DNA from: Bacteroidales bacterium
GTDB lineage: Bacteria > Bacteroidota > Bacteroidia > Bacteroidales > F082
NCBI GenBank assembly: GCA_016936505.1
Contig: JAFGXS010000002.1
Coordinates: 62,001 to 126,000, forward strand
DNA: 64,000 nucleotides
Direction of reading: 5' to 3'
The notes below the pieces were generated by a model. That model had not been told where the DNA came from. It saw only the letters and a list, made by a program, of their open reading frames with translations, and did no database searches. The translations under genes and the position numbers were made by a program. The stretch's first letter is position 1, and every line of letters begins with the position of its first letter. Below are positions 54,760-63,855 of this stretch, one piece after another.

Positions 54760-57700
54760 ATGAAATTATTATACACACAAAAATTGAAGAGTCTAATTTT
54801 TCTAATACTGCTTGTTTTGTTTGTAAGACCGGCAGTTCACGCTCAGGAATGGATAAAAAACCTTCCTCAAAACAAAACAAAGCAACAATTAACGCTTCCC
54901 GACTATCAGAATGCATTTGATAAATATTGGAATGAGGAAGAAAAGAAAGGTGTTGGTTTTAAAGAGGATGCCGAATCAGAAATTAGGGATGAAAACTATG
55001 AAAAATACAAACGTTGGGAATGGTACTGGGAAACCCGTGTTGATCCTACAACCGGCTTATTCCCTGTTCAGGATGCCTGGGATGTTTACCAAGAATTTAA
55101 ACAAAGTCATCCATTGGTTCAGGAGGTTTCCAGTTTCCCCTGGACAAGCGAAGGCCCAACTCAAACACCGGGAGGTTATGCCGGATTGGGCAGGGTAAAC
55201 TGTGTGGCTTTCAGCCCCGGTGATACCAATACTTTGTATGTAGGTTCAGCTTCGGGCGGTGTATGGAAAACGACAGATCTGGGTACCCATTGGACTCCGA
55301 CAGGTGATTTTAATACTGTGCTGGGGGTTTCAGATATTCTCGTTACTAACCAGGGAGGAGCTGATATAGTTTATTTGTCAACCGGAGACAAAGATCATTT
55401 TGATACCTATTCGGTGGGGGTACTGAAATCGACTGATGGTGGCTTAACCTGGAATAAAACAGGGCTTTCTGCTGACGCATCCATGCATCTGATCATATAT
55501 AAGCTGATGTTCGCGCCTTCTGATGATAACACGCTGTATGCGGCAACTAATGCCGGTTTATATAAATCAGTTAATGGTGCTGCAAGCTGGTCGCAGCTAA
55601 GCAGTAGTATTTTCAGAAATATTGAATTTCAACCCGGTTCATCCACCCGTATGTACGGTTCTTCTCCTTATGGAGCCGTTTATTTTAGCACCGATGCGGG
55701 AGTAAACTGGACAAAGTCGTTGGAAGTTTACGGTGGCGGTAGAACAGAAATAGCGGTAACTCCTGACAGTGCCAATGTGGTGTATGCACTCATGTCGAAT
55801 AATACCAATTACGGGCTCAAAGGCTTTTATAAATCTATTGATGAGGGAGTAACCTATACGGAAATACCTGATACTTTAAATCTGCTGGGATGGGATTGTG
55901 ATGGTGGAGATACTGGTGGTCAGGGATGGTATGACCTTACGCTGGCTGTGGATCCAAATAACGCTCAAAAAGTAAATATAGGAGGGGTAAACAACTGGCA
56001 AACCACTGATGGCGGAAAAACATGGAAAATTAACAATCATTGGTCGAGTACCTGCGGTGGCCAGGTAGAAACGGTTCATGCCGATAAACACCGGTTAATT
56101 TATCAGGAAGGAACCAATGCTTTGTTTGAATGTAATGATGGCGGTATTTATAAAACTAATGATGGTAAAGACTGGACTAATATTGGCAGTGGTTTGGTTA
56201 TTAGTCAGATGTATAGGTTGGGAACCTCAAAAACGGTTGCCGGAGAAGTAATTACCGGCCTACAGGATAATGGTACCAAGTTGCTTTCCGGTGGAATATG
56301 GAGAGATGTTTTAGGTGGCGACGGTATGGAATGTGCTATTGATTATACCGACGATAAAGTTCAGTATGGAGAAACTCCCAATGGAAATATCAAAAGAACC
56401 AAAGATCGTTGGAGTACTTCTGCATCCATAACATCCGGCCTCACCGGATCGGGTTACTGGGTTACTCCTTTTGTTCTTGACCCGGTGAATCACACTACAT
56501 TGTATATTGGATATCAGGATGTGTTCAGATCTACCAACCAGGGAACAAACTGGACCAAATTAAGTAATTTTGGAAGCTCAAGTACAATCCGTTCGATGGC
56601 TGTGGCTCCGTCAAACAATCTGTATATTTACGCCGCTACATTATCTACTCTTTATCAAACAACTGATGGTGGAACCACATGGAACAATATTACCGGTTCA
56701 CTTCCTGTTAATCAAGCCAGTATTACTTATGTTACCGTGAAAAGCGATGATCCGAAAACTGTGTGGGTAACTCTTGGCGGATATAACGAGTACGGTGTTT
56801 ATAAAACGGTAAACGGAGGGCAGAGCTGGAATGATATTTCCGATGGACTGCCCTCAATTCCTATCAATACGTTAGTGCAAAATAGTCTTAAAACAGATAC
56901 TGTCCAACTTTATGCAGGAACGGATGTGGGAGTTTATGTAAAACAGGGAAATTCTTTGTGGACACGCTATAGTACCGACCTGCCCAATGTGATTATTGAT
57001 GAACTTGAAATCAGATACGACAATTCAGGCAGTGGAAAACTGTATGCTGCCACTTTTGGAAGAGGATTGTGGTCGGCAGATTTGTTTCAGGGATATTTGG
57101 CTCCGGCATTAGTAGCCGACTTTTCAGCAGACAATACTGAACCTAAAGCAGGTGTGGATCAGGTTCAGTTTACCGATGAATCAACCAATAATCCTACAGC
57201 ATGGTCATGGCATTTTGTCCCTGCATCAATAACCTATGTTTCAGGAACTGATAGTACGAGTCAGAACCCGGCTGTGGTTTTTAATCAGGGAGGATATTAT
57301 TCTGTAAGTCTTACAGCAACAGGTCCTGATACCACAATGACCCAAACTATACCCTATTACATTAAGGCAGAAGAATCTTTTAGTGTAGATGTTACTGCCA
57401 ACAGAACAGAAATATGTAATGATGGAGGTGATACCACCCAACTTTTTGCCACACCTCATGGCGGTTCGGGAACATATACCTATTCCTGGAGGTCAAGTCC
57501 ACTTGGATTTAGTTCCAGTTTAAAGGATCCCGTGGTTACACCTACTCACGATACTACCGTATATAGTTGTAGTTTATTTGACGGAACTCAGGCTGTATCC
57601 AGCAGTATTACCGTTTACCGTGTGGCCTGCACCGGAATTAATAATGTAGAGGCGGTTACCGGAAAAATAGAGTTGTTCCCTAACCCCAATACTGGCCGGT

Positions 57701-57900
57701 TCACTATTCGTACCCAAAAAGATATGCAACAGGTTGAACTGGTGAACGAAAGCGGAGCCGTTGTTTACAAACAGCAGGTGAGCGGAAAAAGCTCAGAGCT
57801 GAATGTTCATGTGGCGAAAGGCATGTATTTCCTGAAAATAACTCTAGATACAGGAAAGGGTTCAACGACAACAGCGGTTCGCAAATTGTTGATCCGATAA
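54760..57900 (+). CDS. Sortilin-like beta-propeller T9SS substrate with PKD domain
   Basis: A 1046-aa secreted protein. A signal peptide (ending VHA) precedes an aromatic-charged helix-rich region (about 30-100), then BNR/sortilin-type propeller repeats over about 110-780 with recurrent GGxTW-like motifs (STDGGLTWNKTG, TTDGGKTWKIN, TTDGGTTWNN, VNGGQSWND). A PKD-like domain follows (about 790-860, FTDESTNNPTAWSWHF), a second Ig-like domain (about 870-950), and a type A T9SS sorting domain (IELFPNPNTGRFTIRT...GMYFLKI...RKLLIR). It would be exported through the machine that includes PorW. Confidence 0.87.
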   Translation: MKLLYTQKLKSLIFLILLVLFVRPAVHAQEWIKNLPQNKTKQQLTLPDYQNAFDKYWNEEEKKGVGFKEDAESEIRDENYEKYKRWEWYWETRVDPTTGLFPVQDAWDVYQEFKQSHPLVQEVSSFPWTSEGPTQTPGGYAGLGRVNCVAFSPGDTNTLYVGSASGGVWKTTDLGTHWTPTGDFNTVLGVSDILVTNQGGADIVYLSTGDKDHFDTYSVGVLKSTDGGLTWNKTGLSADASMHLIIYKLMFAPSDDNTLYAATNAGLYKSVNGAASWSQLSSSIFRNIEFQPGSSTRMYGSSPYGAVYFSTDAGVNWTKSLEVYGGGRTEIAVTPDSANVVYALMSNNTNYGLKGFYKSIDEGVTYTEIPDTLNLLGWDCDGGDTGGQGWYDLTLAVDPNNAQKVNIGGVNNWQTTDGGKTWKINNHWSSTCGGQVETVHADKHRLIYQEGTNALFECNDGGIYKTNDGKDWTNIGSGLVISQMYRLGTSKTVAGEVITGLQDNGTKLLSGGIWRDVLGGDGMECAIDYTDDKVQYGETPNGNIKRTKDRWSTSASITSGLTGSGYWVTPFVLDPVNHTTLYIGYQDVFRSTNQGTNWTKLSNFGSSSTIRSMAVAPSNNLYIYAATLSTLYQTTDGGTTWNNITGSLPVNQASITYVTVKSDDPKTVWVTLGGYNEYGVYKTVNGGQSWNDISDGLPSIPINTLVQNSLKTDTVQLYAGTDVGVYVKQGNSLWTRYSTDLPNVIIDELEIRYDNSGSGKLYAATFGRGLWSADLFQGYLAPALVADFSADNTEPKAGVDQVQFTDESTNNPTAWSWHFVPASITYVSGTDSTSQNPAVVFNQGGYYSVSLTATGPDTTMTQTIPYYIKAEESFSVDVTANRTEICNDGGDTTQLFATPHGGSGTYTYSWRSSPLGFSSSLKDPVVTPTHDTTVYSCSLFDGTQAVSSSITVYRVACTGINNVEAVTGKIELFPNPNTGRFTIRTQKDMQQVELVNESGAVVYKQQVSGKSSELNVHVAKGMYFLKITLDTGKGSTTTAVRKLLIR

Positions 57901-57913
57901 AAATTCAGATAAT

Positions 57914-57942
57914 AAAAAAAGCGGCGACAGCCGCTTTTTTTA
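57914..57942. terminator. Terminator between the sortilin-like gene and polyprenyl synthetase
   Basis: GCGGC-GACA-GCCGC stem with A-run before and T-run after, fitting both convergent genes. Confidence 0.88.
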
Positions 57943-58914
57943 TTTATCCCGGTCTATAATGTATTCAATAATTTGTTCCAGAGAATTTCTGGCATCGTTT
58001 TCAGGAAACTGATGTAATAATTCAAAAGCCTTTGCTTTGAATTCGTTCATTTTTTTGTGAGCATATTCCATACCGCCTTTCTCACTAACGGCAGTTCTTA
58101 TAAATTCAATGTCTTTATCGCTTTTCCTTTTACTTTTAAGAATATGGAGTATTTTTTTCTTTTCGTCTTTTTCTGAATGGTTGAGCAGGTAAATTAATGG
58201 CAGGGTTACTTTTTTTTCTTTTAAATCAATTCCTGAAGGTTTACCGGTAATGGATGTTTTCTGGTAGTCGAGCACATCATCCATAATCTGGAACGCAATG
58301 CCGGTATATTCACCTACCATCCATAATTTTTCAATTTGTTCTTTGTCGTCAATTGTAGAATAGGCACCGGTAGCAAAACAAGAGGCTAATAGCGAAGCAG
58401 TTTTTTTGCGGATCACTTCAAAATACAATTCCTCGCTAATGTCCAGTTTTCTTGCTTTTTCAATTTGCAGCAGCTCACCTTCGCTCATATCGCGGGTAGC
58501 TTTTGAAACGTATTTCAATAAATGTGGATGACCTTTTTCAACAGCCAGTAACAGTCCTTTCGATAAAAGGTAGTCGCCCGAAAGTACAGCAATCTTGTTT
58601 TTCCATAAAGCATTGATGGAAAAAACACCGCGGCGCTTGTAAGAATCATCTACAACATCATCGTGTACCAGCGTGGCGGTATGCAACAGTTCTATAAGTG
58701 TGGCTGCATCGTAAGCCGCTTCATTGATTTCGCCCATCATTTGAGCGGTGTACAACACAATAATGGGCCTTATTTCTTTGCCTTTGGTACGGGTAATGTA
58801 CTGCATGATAACATCCAGTAAAGGTACGTTGGAGCGTACCGTTTCCCTGAACACTTTCTGGTAGGTACTGATGTGTTCTTTGATTGGCTTTTTTATGGAG
58901 TTTAAATCGCTCAT
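57940..58914 (-). CDS. Polyprenyl diphosphate synthase (IspB/octaprenyl type)
   Basis: A 324-aa trans-prenyltransferase chaining isopentenyl diphosphate for quinone side chains. First Asp-rich motif LVHDDVVDDS (about residues 84-93) and second QIMDDVLDYQ (about 205-214) bind magnesium-diphosphate; GKEIRPIIVLYTAQM precedes the first. Product length cannot be read. The start at 58914 (MSDLNSIKK) is preferred over an ATG five codons earlier. A TACATTTG box at 58934-58927 lies 13 bp upstream. It is the last housekeeping gene before the CRISPR locus. Confidence 0.92.
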   Translation of the reverse strand: MSDLNSIKKPIKEHISTYQKVFRETVRSNVPLLDVIMQYITRTKGKEIRPIIVLYTAQMMGEINEAAYDAATLIELLHTATLVHDDVVDDSYKRRGVFSINALWKNKIAVLSGDYLLSKGLLLAVEKGHPHLLKYVSKATRDMSEGELLQIEKARKLDISEELYFEVIRKKTASLLASCFATGAYSTIDDKEQIEKLWMVGEYTGIAFQIMDDVLDYQKTSITGKPSGIDLKEKKVTLPLIYLLNHSEKDEKKKILHILKSKRKSDKDIEFIRTAVSEKGGMEYAHKKMNEFKAKAFELLHQFPENDARNSLEQIIEYIIDRDK

Positions 58915-59239
58915 ATATCCAAAGCACAAATGTACTGCTAAATTTGTATAGAAGTATTCATTTGCACATTAGTTTCCTTTGATTTTTCGGGTTTAACTGG
59001 TAATCGTTATGCGTGCCTCTCCTATGAAAGTTGACTTTTTTCAACGGGTTATTGTATACTACCAAATGTTTATTTGATTAACTTTGGAACTCACGAAAAA
59101 AACCAAAGATACTGAATTGAAATAAAAAATAGCTAAATGTCTTTTATATCCCGCTAACTTCATAATATAGTTTTGAAAGAAAAGTTAAAATGTCAGAATA
59201 TTAATTCGTTATAAATAATCGGAAAAGAAGTGTAAGGAT

Positions 59240-59333
59240 AAAAAATAAGTCCTACCTAGGCAGGACTTTAGACTTTCATCTACGGCATATAGCCTTATTG
59301 TGATAAGAAAAAAGATTAGGTATCTTTTCTTAC
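59240..59333 (-). ncRNA. tracrRNA of the type II CRISPR system
   Basis: A minus-strand RNA of about 94 nt, divergent from cas9. From 5' to 3': an anti-repeat (59320-59297) complementary to the first 24 bases of the array repeat at 20 of 24 positions, including two G-U pairs; a nexus-like hairpin GGC-TATAT-GCC (59294-59284); a second hairpin TAGA-N6-TCTA (59282-59269); and a terminator stem AAGTCCT/AGGACTT (59268-59247) followed by a run of six T. The four unpaired positions are two tandem U-U pairs. Order and spacing match known type II-C tracrRNAs. Transcription start is placed from the promoter and is approximate. Confidence 0.86.
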
Positions 59334-59336
59334 TGT

Positions 59337-59367
59337 CAAAGATAAAAAAATTATGAAACAAGAACAA
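59337..59367 (-). promoter_or_regulatory. tracrRNA promoter
   Basis: On the minus strand TTG (59367-59365), a 20-bp spacer and TATCTTTG (59344-59337) match the Bacteroidetes -33/-7 consensus. The -7 box ends a few bases before the predicted tracrRNA 5' end and 17 bp before the anti-repeat. Confidence 0.65.
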
Positions 59368-59399
59368 CCATAAAAAATAACCGATAATAAACTTGCATT

Positions 59400-62300
59400 A
59401 TGAAAAAAATACTTGGACTGGACCTGGGGACCAACTCTATTGGTTGGGCAATAGTAAATAAAGATGGAAATGAATATTCTTTGGGTAAAAACGGAGTGCG
59501 TATATTTTCAGAAGGAGTTAAAAATGAAAAAGGTATTGAAAGTTCAAAAGCTGCCGAACGGACCAATTACAGAAGTGCCAGAAAAATTAAATTTCGAAGG
59601 AAGTTAAGGAAATACGAAACGTTGCTGGTTCTTGCAAAAAATAAAATGTGTCCTTTAACCCCTGATGAAGTTATTGAATGGAGAAAGTCAGGGTTCAAAA
59701 ATTATCCATTAAAACGTGAATTTATTGATTGGTTGCGTACAGATGAGAAAAGAAATATAAACCCATATTATTTAAGAAATAAGGCCAGTAAGCAAAAGGT
59801 TACTTTGTATGAGTTAGGCAGGGCTCTTTATCATATAGCACAGCGCAGAGGGTTTTTAAGTAACAGATTGGACCAGTCGGCTGATGGTATTATTGAACAA
59901 CACGCTCCAAATATTGAAAATCTGATCAATGAATCTGAAAACCTAACTGACTTATTGTTGGAAATTGACCATTATTTTATGAATCTGGATGTTCTGGAAA
60001 AGAAAACCAAAGATTTGGATGATGGAGAGAAGAAGTTAAAGACATTATATAATTCAATTATTAAGAAGATTAATTCCAATTCCTCAGATTTAAATGCAGC
60101 AAAAACAAGTGTTATTGAGCGGTTGTATAACCCCGGTGATTTAGGCGAAGTTAAGAAAGGTATTCATGATCTGTCTCAAGAAATCAAAGAAGTAGAATTT
60201 ACAACGCTTGGACAATATTTTTATAGTAAATACAATAAAAATAAAATTAGAAATCATTATACTGCACGAGAAGAACATTACCTAACAGAATTTGAGATTA
60301 TTTGTAAAAAGCAGGAACTTCATTCAATAAATGAGCGAGAAAAATTACCTGAAAAGAGATACTCAGGCCTGGTAATGGATTTATATAAGGCAATCTTCTT
60401 TCAAAGGCCTTTAAAATCTCAAAAAGGATTGGTAGGAAAATGTTCTTTTGAGAAGAACAAAAGTCGCTGTTCTGTTTCGCATCCCGATTTTGAGGAGTAT
60501 AGAATGTGGACTTATCTGAATACAATTAAAATCAAAACTCCCGCAGATCCTGAACTTCGTTTTTTGACCTTGGAAGAAAAACAAAAACTCATTCCTAAAT
60601 TCTTCAAAAAAAGTAAAGAGAGTTTCAATTTTGAGGAATTAGCACTTGCGTTAATTCCAAAAGGAGCTCTCTTTGAATTTTATAAATCAAGAAGGGCTAA
60701 CAAAGCGTTTTATTTATTTAATTATAAAGCAAATGATACTGTATCCGGTTGCCCTGTTTCTGCTTCATTTAAGAATATTTTCGGAGATGAATGGATGACA
60801 AGGAAGTTTGCCTATGAGACGAAGAACAAAAAGGGAGAAACTATTGTTCACAAGATAGGTTATAAAGATTTGTGGCATTTGCTTTATGTTTCCACAACCA
60901 ACACATATCTTGAAGAATTTGCTATTTCAAAACTGGGCATGGATGAAAAAAGGGCTAAATCATTTAGTAGAATCAGGTTAAAGAAAGATTTTGCAAATTT
61001 GAGTTTGAATGCCATCAATAAAATTAGTCCTTATTTGAAGAAAGGCTTACTGTATTCACATGCAGTATTTATGGCGAATATCGAAAAAGTTGTGGATGCT
61101 GCCATTTGGCAACAACCGGCTGAACGTATCAAGATTCAGGATGGAATAGCTAACATCATTGAAAATAATATTCTTGAAAATGCGCTACTGGAAGCTGCAA
61201 ACGGGTTGATAAAAGATTGTAAAGCAAATAACGATTATTACTCCAAAGAGGCTGAGGGTTTTTTAAAAAAGGATCTTCAAAAAAGACTGGATTATATTTT
61301 TAAATCAAAAGGAATTAAGGAGGGAAAAGAAAAAATTTCGGATGATTTGTTTACTGTTTTTATTGAGCATTTTAAAAAGAACAGCTTTATTCCGATAAAA
61401 AGGCTTGATGGGAAAGTATTTGAATTCTTAAAAGGGAACAATAATACCGGTGAAGTTTATTGCAATGAAGAAGGGCGTTTGAAAAAATTATATCATCCAT
61501 CCGATATAGAAGTTTTCAAAAAGAAAATAATAAAGGACCAATGGGGAAACGAGAAGCCGGCACTGGGAAGTCCGCTAACCTCTTCAATTAAGAATCCAAT
61601 GGCAATGAGGGCCTTGCATCAATTAAGAAAAGTGTTGAATGCTTTGATTATGGAAGGAGAGATTGACCCCGGGACTGAAATTCATATTGAACTTGCCCGT
61701 GAACTTAATGATGCAAACAAAAGAAAAGCTATTAAGGATTATCAGAATGAAAATAAAGACAAAAGGGATAAATACCGTGAAGAGATCAAAAAACTTTATT
61801 ATGCCGCGTGCAATAAAGAGATAGAGCCCACAGAAGATGATTTACTGCGATACCAATTGTGGGAAGAACAAAACAGAATGGAAATATATGAAGAAGGAAA
61901 AAATATTTCTATTTGTGATATTATTGGTTCAAACCCCAAATATGATATTGAACACACTATTCCAAGAAGCCTGTCCCAGGACAACTCGCTGATGAATAAA
62001 ACTCTTTGCAGCCAAAGATTTAACAGGGATGTAAAAAAACAAAAGTTACCCATTGAGTTGAGTAATCACGCTGATATTCTAAACCGTGTTGACCATTGGA
62101 GAAAAGAATCTGAAGAACTTACTGAACAGATAATTCGGATTACAAAATCTATTAAAGCGACAACAACTAAAGAAGCAAAGGACAAGAAAATCAGATACCG
62201 ACACTATTTGACATTCAAAAGAGATTACTTACAAGGTAAATATGAACGATTTGTTTGGGAAGAACCCAAAAAAGGGTTTAAAAACAGTCAGTTACCTGAT

Positions 62301-63713
62301 ACTGGAATTATTACCAAATATGCACAGGCCTATTTAAAATCCTATTTCAACCGTGTTGTTTCTGTTAAAGGTGGGATGGTAGCTGAATTCCGGAAAATAT
62401 GGGGTTTGCATCCGGGTTTTATGGAAAATGGTTTTAAATATTATATGCCCAAGGATCGTAGCAAACATACTCACCATACAATTGATGCTATTACGATGGC
62501 TTGTATGACTAAAGAGAAATATGATGTTTTAGCCCATGCCTGGACATTGGAGGATGACCCCAAAAAGGAAAATTACTCATTAATTAAAGAGCTTTTCGAA
62601 AAGTCTAAACCCTGGCCTACATTTACTCAGGATATGAAGCAACTGGAAGAAGAAATTCTGGTCTCTCATCATACTCCTGACAATGTCAAAAAGCAATCAA
62701 AAAAAATTCTTAGGGTAAGAGGCAAAAAACAATATGTAGCCGAAGTATTAAAAGATGATAACGGTAAAGCCATTCCCAAAAAGGATGAGGAGGGAAAAAT
62801 AATCTATAAGCTTGATGAAAACGGAAACAAAATTCCAAGATACCAGCAGGGTGATACCATCAGAGGTTCACTTCATCAGGAAAGTTTTTATGGTGCAATT
62901 AAAAACCCAAAAAATCAGGAAGAAATACAATATGTGATTAGAAAAGACTTGGAGAGTCTTAAAAAAACAGATATAGAGAGTATTGTTGATGATGGGGTTC
63001 GGGAAAAAATAGAAAAAGCTATTCAGGACGGAATATTGGTTATCTCATCTAATCAACAACAAAAGAATAAATTAAAAGGAAAAATATGGATGAATGAAGA
63101 GAAGATGATTCCAATTAATAAAGTAAGAATTATAGCAACAACCGTAAAAAATCCATTATCTATTAAAAAGCATGTAGAATTGTCCAAATCCAAGAAAGAA
63201 CATAAGCAAATTATTTATGCTCAAAACGATGAAAATTTTGCTATTGCGATATATGAAGGAATAAACAAAAAAGGAAAAATAAAAAGAAGTTTTACCATAA
63301 TCAACAACAAAGACGCAGGCTCATATTTCAAAAAAAGTCATAAAAACAATGAAGAAATAAATGACATTGTTGAACATAATCATTGTACTACTGGGGTTCC
63401 ATTAAAGTATATTTTAAAAAAAGGAATAATGGTGATTTTCTATGAAGAGAATCCAACTGAAATTCTTGATTTGAAGGTTAACGAAATTCAAAAAAGACTT
63501 TACAAACTATCAAAATTTGACTCTCAAGGAAGACTAACATTCAGACCAAGTCTTGAAGCCAGACCGGCAAGTGAATTAAAAGAAGTATATCGTTTTGATT
63601 TTGAAAATCCTGCAGAACAAGTTAGGTTACAGGTAAGTAAGTTAAATTTACTCGTAGAAGGTTACGACTTTATCCATACTGAAACAGGTAATATTAAGTA
63701 CTTGTCAAAATAA
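59400..63713 (+). CDS. cas9: CRISPR-associated endonuclease Cas9 (type II-C-like, long form)
   Basis: A 1437-aa RNA-guided nuclease. RuvC-I is LGLDLGTNSIGWA with catalytic Asp8; the Arg-rich bridge helix is at about residues 52-75 (AAERTNYRSARKIKFRRKLRKY). RuvC-II has IHIELARELN with Glu764; the HNH domain has YDIEHTIPRS with His852 and the following DNSLMNKTLCSQRFNRDVKK; RuvC-III has HTHHTIDAIT with His1025/1026 and Asp1029. All key catalytic residues are present, so it should be active. The C-terminal part (about 1080-1437, with DTIRGSLHQESFYGAI) would hold the WED and PAM-interacting domains. Its size and motifs fit the long Bacteroidetes Cas9 branch. csn2, cas4, cas1 and cas2 are not next to it; the array starts 142 bp downstream. 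Confidence 0.97.
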   Translation: MKKILGLDLGTNSIGWAIVNKDGNEYSLGKNGVRIFSEGVKNEKGIESSKAAERTNYRSARKIKFRRKLRKYETLLVLAKNKMCPLTPDEVIEWRKSGFKNYPLKREFIDWLRTDEKRNINPYYLRNKASKQKVTLYELGRALYHIAQRRGFLSNRLDQSADGIIEQHAPNIENLINESENLTDLLLEIDHYFMNLDVLEKKTKDLDDGEKKLKTLYNSIIKKINSNSSDLNAAKTSVIERLYNPGDLGEVKKGIHDLSQEIKEVEFTTLGQYFYSKYNKNKIRNHYTAREEHYLTEFEIICKKQELHSINEREKLPEKRYSGLVMDLYKAIFFQRPLKSQKGLVGKCSFEKNKSRCSVSHPDFEEYRMWTYLNTIKIKTPADPELRFLTLEEKQKLIPKFFKKSKESFNFEELALALIPKGALFEFYKSRRANKAFYLFNYKANDTVSGCPVSASFKNIFGDEWMTRKFAYETKNKKGETIVHKIGYKDLWHLLYVSTTNTYLEEFAISKLGMDEKRAKSFSRIRLKKDFANLSLNAINKISPYLKKGLLYSHAVFMANIEKVVDAAIWQQPAERIKIQDGIANIIENNILENALLEAANGLIKDCKANNDYYSKEAEGFLKKDLQKRLDYIFKSKGIKEGKEKISDDLFTVFIEHFKKNSFIPIKRLDGKVFEFLKGNNNTGEVYCNEEGRLKKLYHPSDIEVFKKKIIKDQWGNEKPALGSPLTSSIKNPMAMRALHQLRKVLNALIMEGEIDPGTEIHIELARELNDANKRKAIKDYQNENKDKRDKYREEIKKLYYAACNKEIEPTEDDLLRYQLWEEQNRMEIYEEGKNISICDIIGSNPKYDIEHTIPRSLSQDNSLMNKTLCSQRFNRDVKKQKLPIELSNHADILNRVDHWRKESEELTEQIIRITKSIKATTTKEAKDKKIRYRHYLTFKRDYLQGKYERFVWEEPKKGFKNSQLPDTGIITKYAQAYLKSYFNRVVSVKGGMVAEFRKIWGLHPGFMENGFKYYMPKDRSKHTHHTIDAITMACMTKEKYDVLAHAWTLEDDPKKENYSLIKELFEKSKPWPTFTQDMKQLEEEILVSHHTPDNVKKQSKKILRVRGKKQYVAEVLKDDNGKAIPKKDEEGKIIYKLDENGNKIPRYQQGDTIRGSLHQESFYGAIKNPKNQEEIQYVIRKDLESLKKTDIESIVDDGVREKIEKAIQDGILVISSNQQQKNKLKGKIWMNEEKMIPINKVRIIATTVKNPLSIKKHVELSKSKKEHKQIIYAQNDENFAIAIYEGINKKGKIKRSFTIINNKDAGSYFKKSHKNNEEINDIVEHNHCTTGVPLKYILKKGIMVIFYEENPTEILDLKVNEIQKRLYKLSKFDSQGRLTFRPSLEARPASELKEVYRFDFENPAEQVRLQVSKLNLLVEGYDFIHTETGNIKYLSK

Positions 63714-63855
63714 ATCTTCAAACAAGTCTTTTTTGATTTTACTACTAGTGTGATGATGAATTTAAGATGTCTTATTATATTTTTCGTTCTTTGAAATAAT
63801 GAAACTATTGAAATAATATCTGATCTTGTTTATGCCACCAAGGTAGCAATCCATG
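63714..63855 (+). other. AT-rich spacer between cas9 and the CRISPR array
   Basis: 142 bp without an open frame. It could be a leader or a trailer. There is no further repeat copy 66 bp before the first repeat, so the array boundary at 63856 is real. No complete TAnnTTTG box with correct spacing was found. Confidence 0.6.

Larger units (their letters stand above)
58915..59399. other. 485-bp region between polyprenyl synthetase and cas9
   Basis: The left 300 bp (58935-59239) are AT-rich with no gene, repeat or RNA structure that can be supported. The right part holds the tracrRNA (59240-59333) and its promoter, and the cas9 upstream sequence. A TAAACTTG box (59388-59395) next to the cas9 ATG matches seven of eight bases of the -7 consensus, but its placement would leave almost no leader. 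Confidence 0.6.

Noticed and set aside
59060-59100. TTTGATTAA shared with the CRISPR repeat in the gap left of the tracrRNA
   Set aside because: Only nine bases match and flanking bases do not; too short in AT-rich DNA to be a second anti-repeat or stray repeat.
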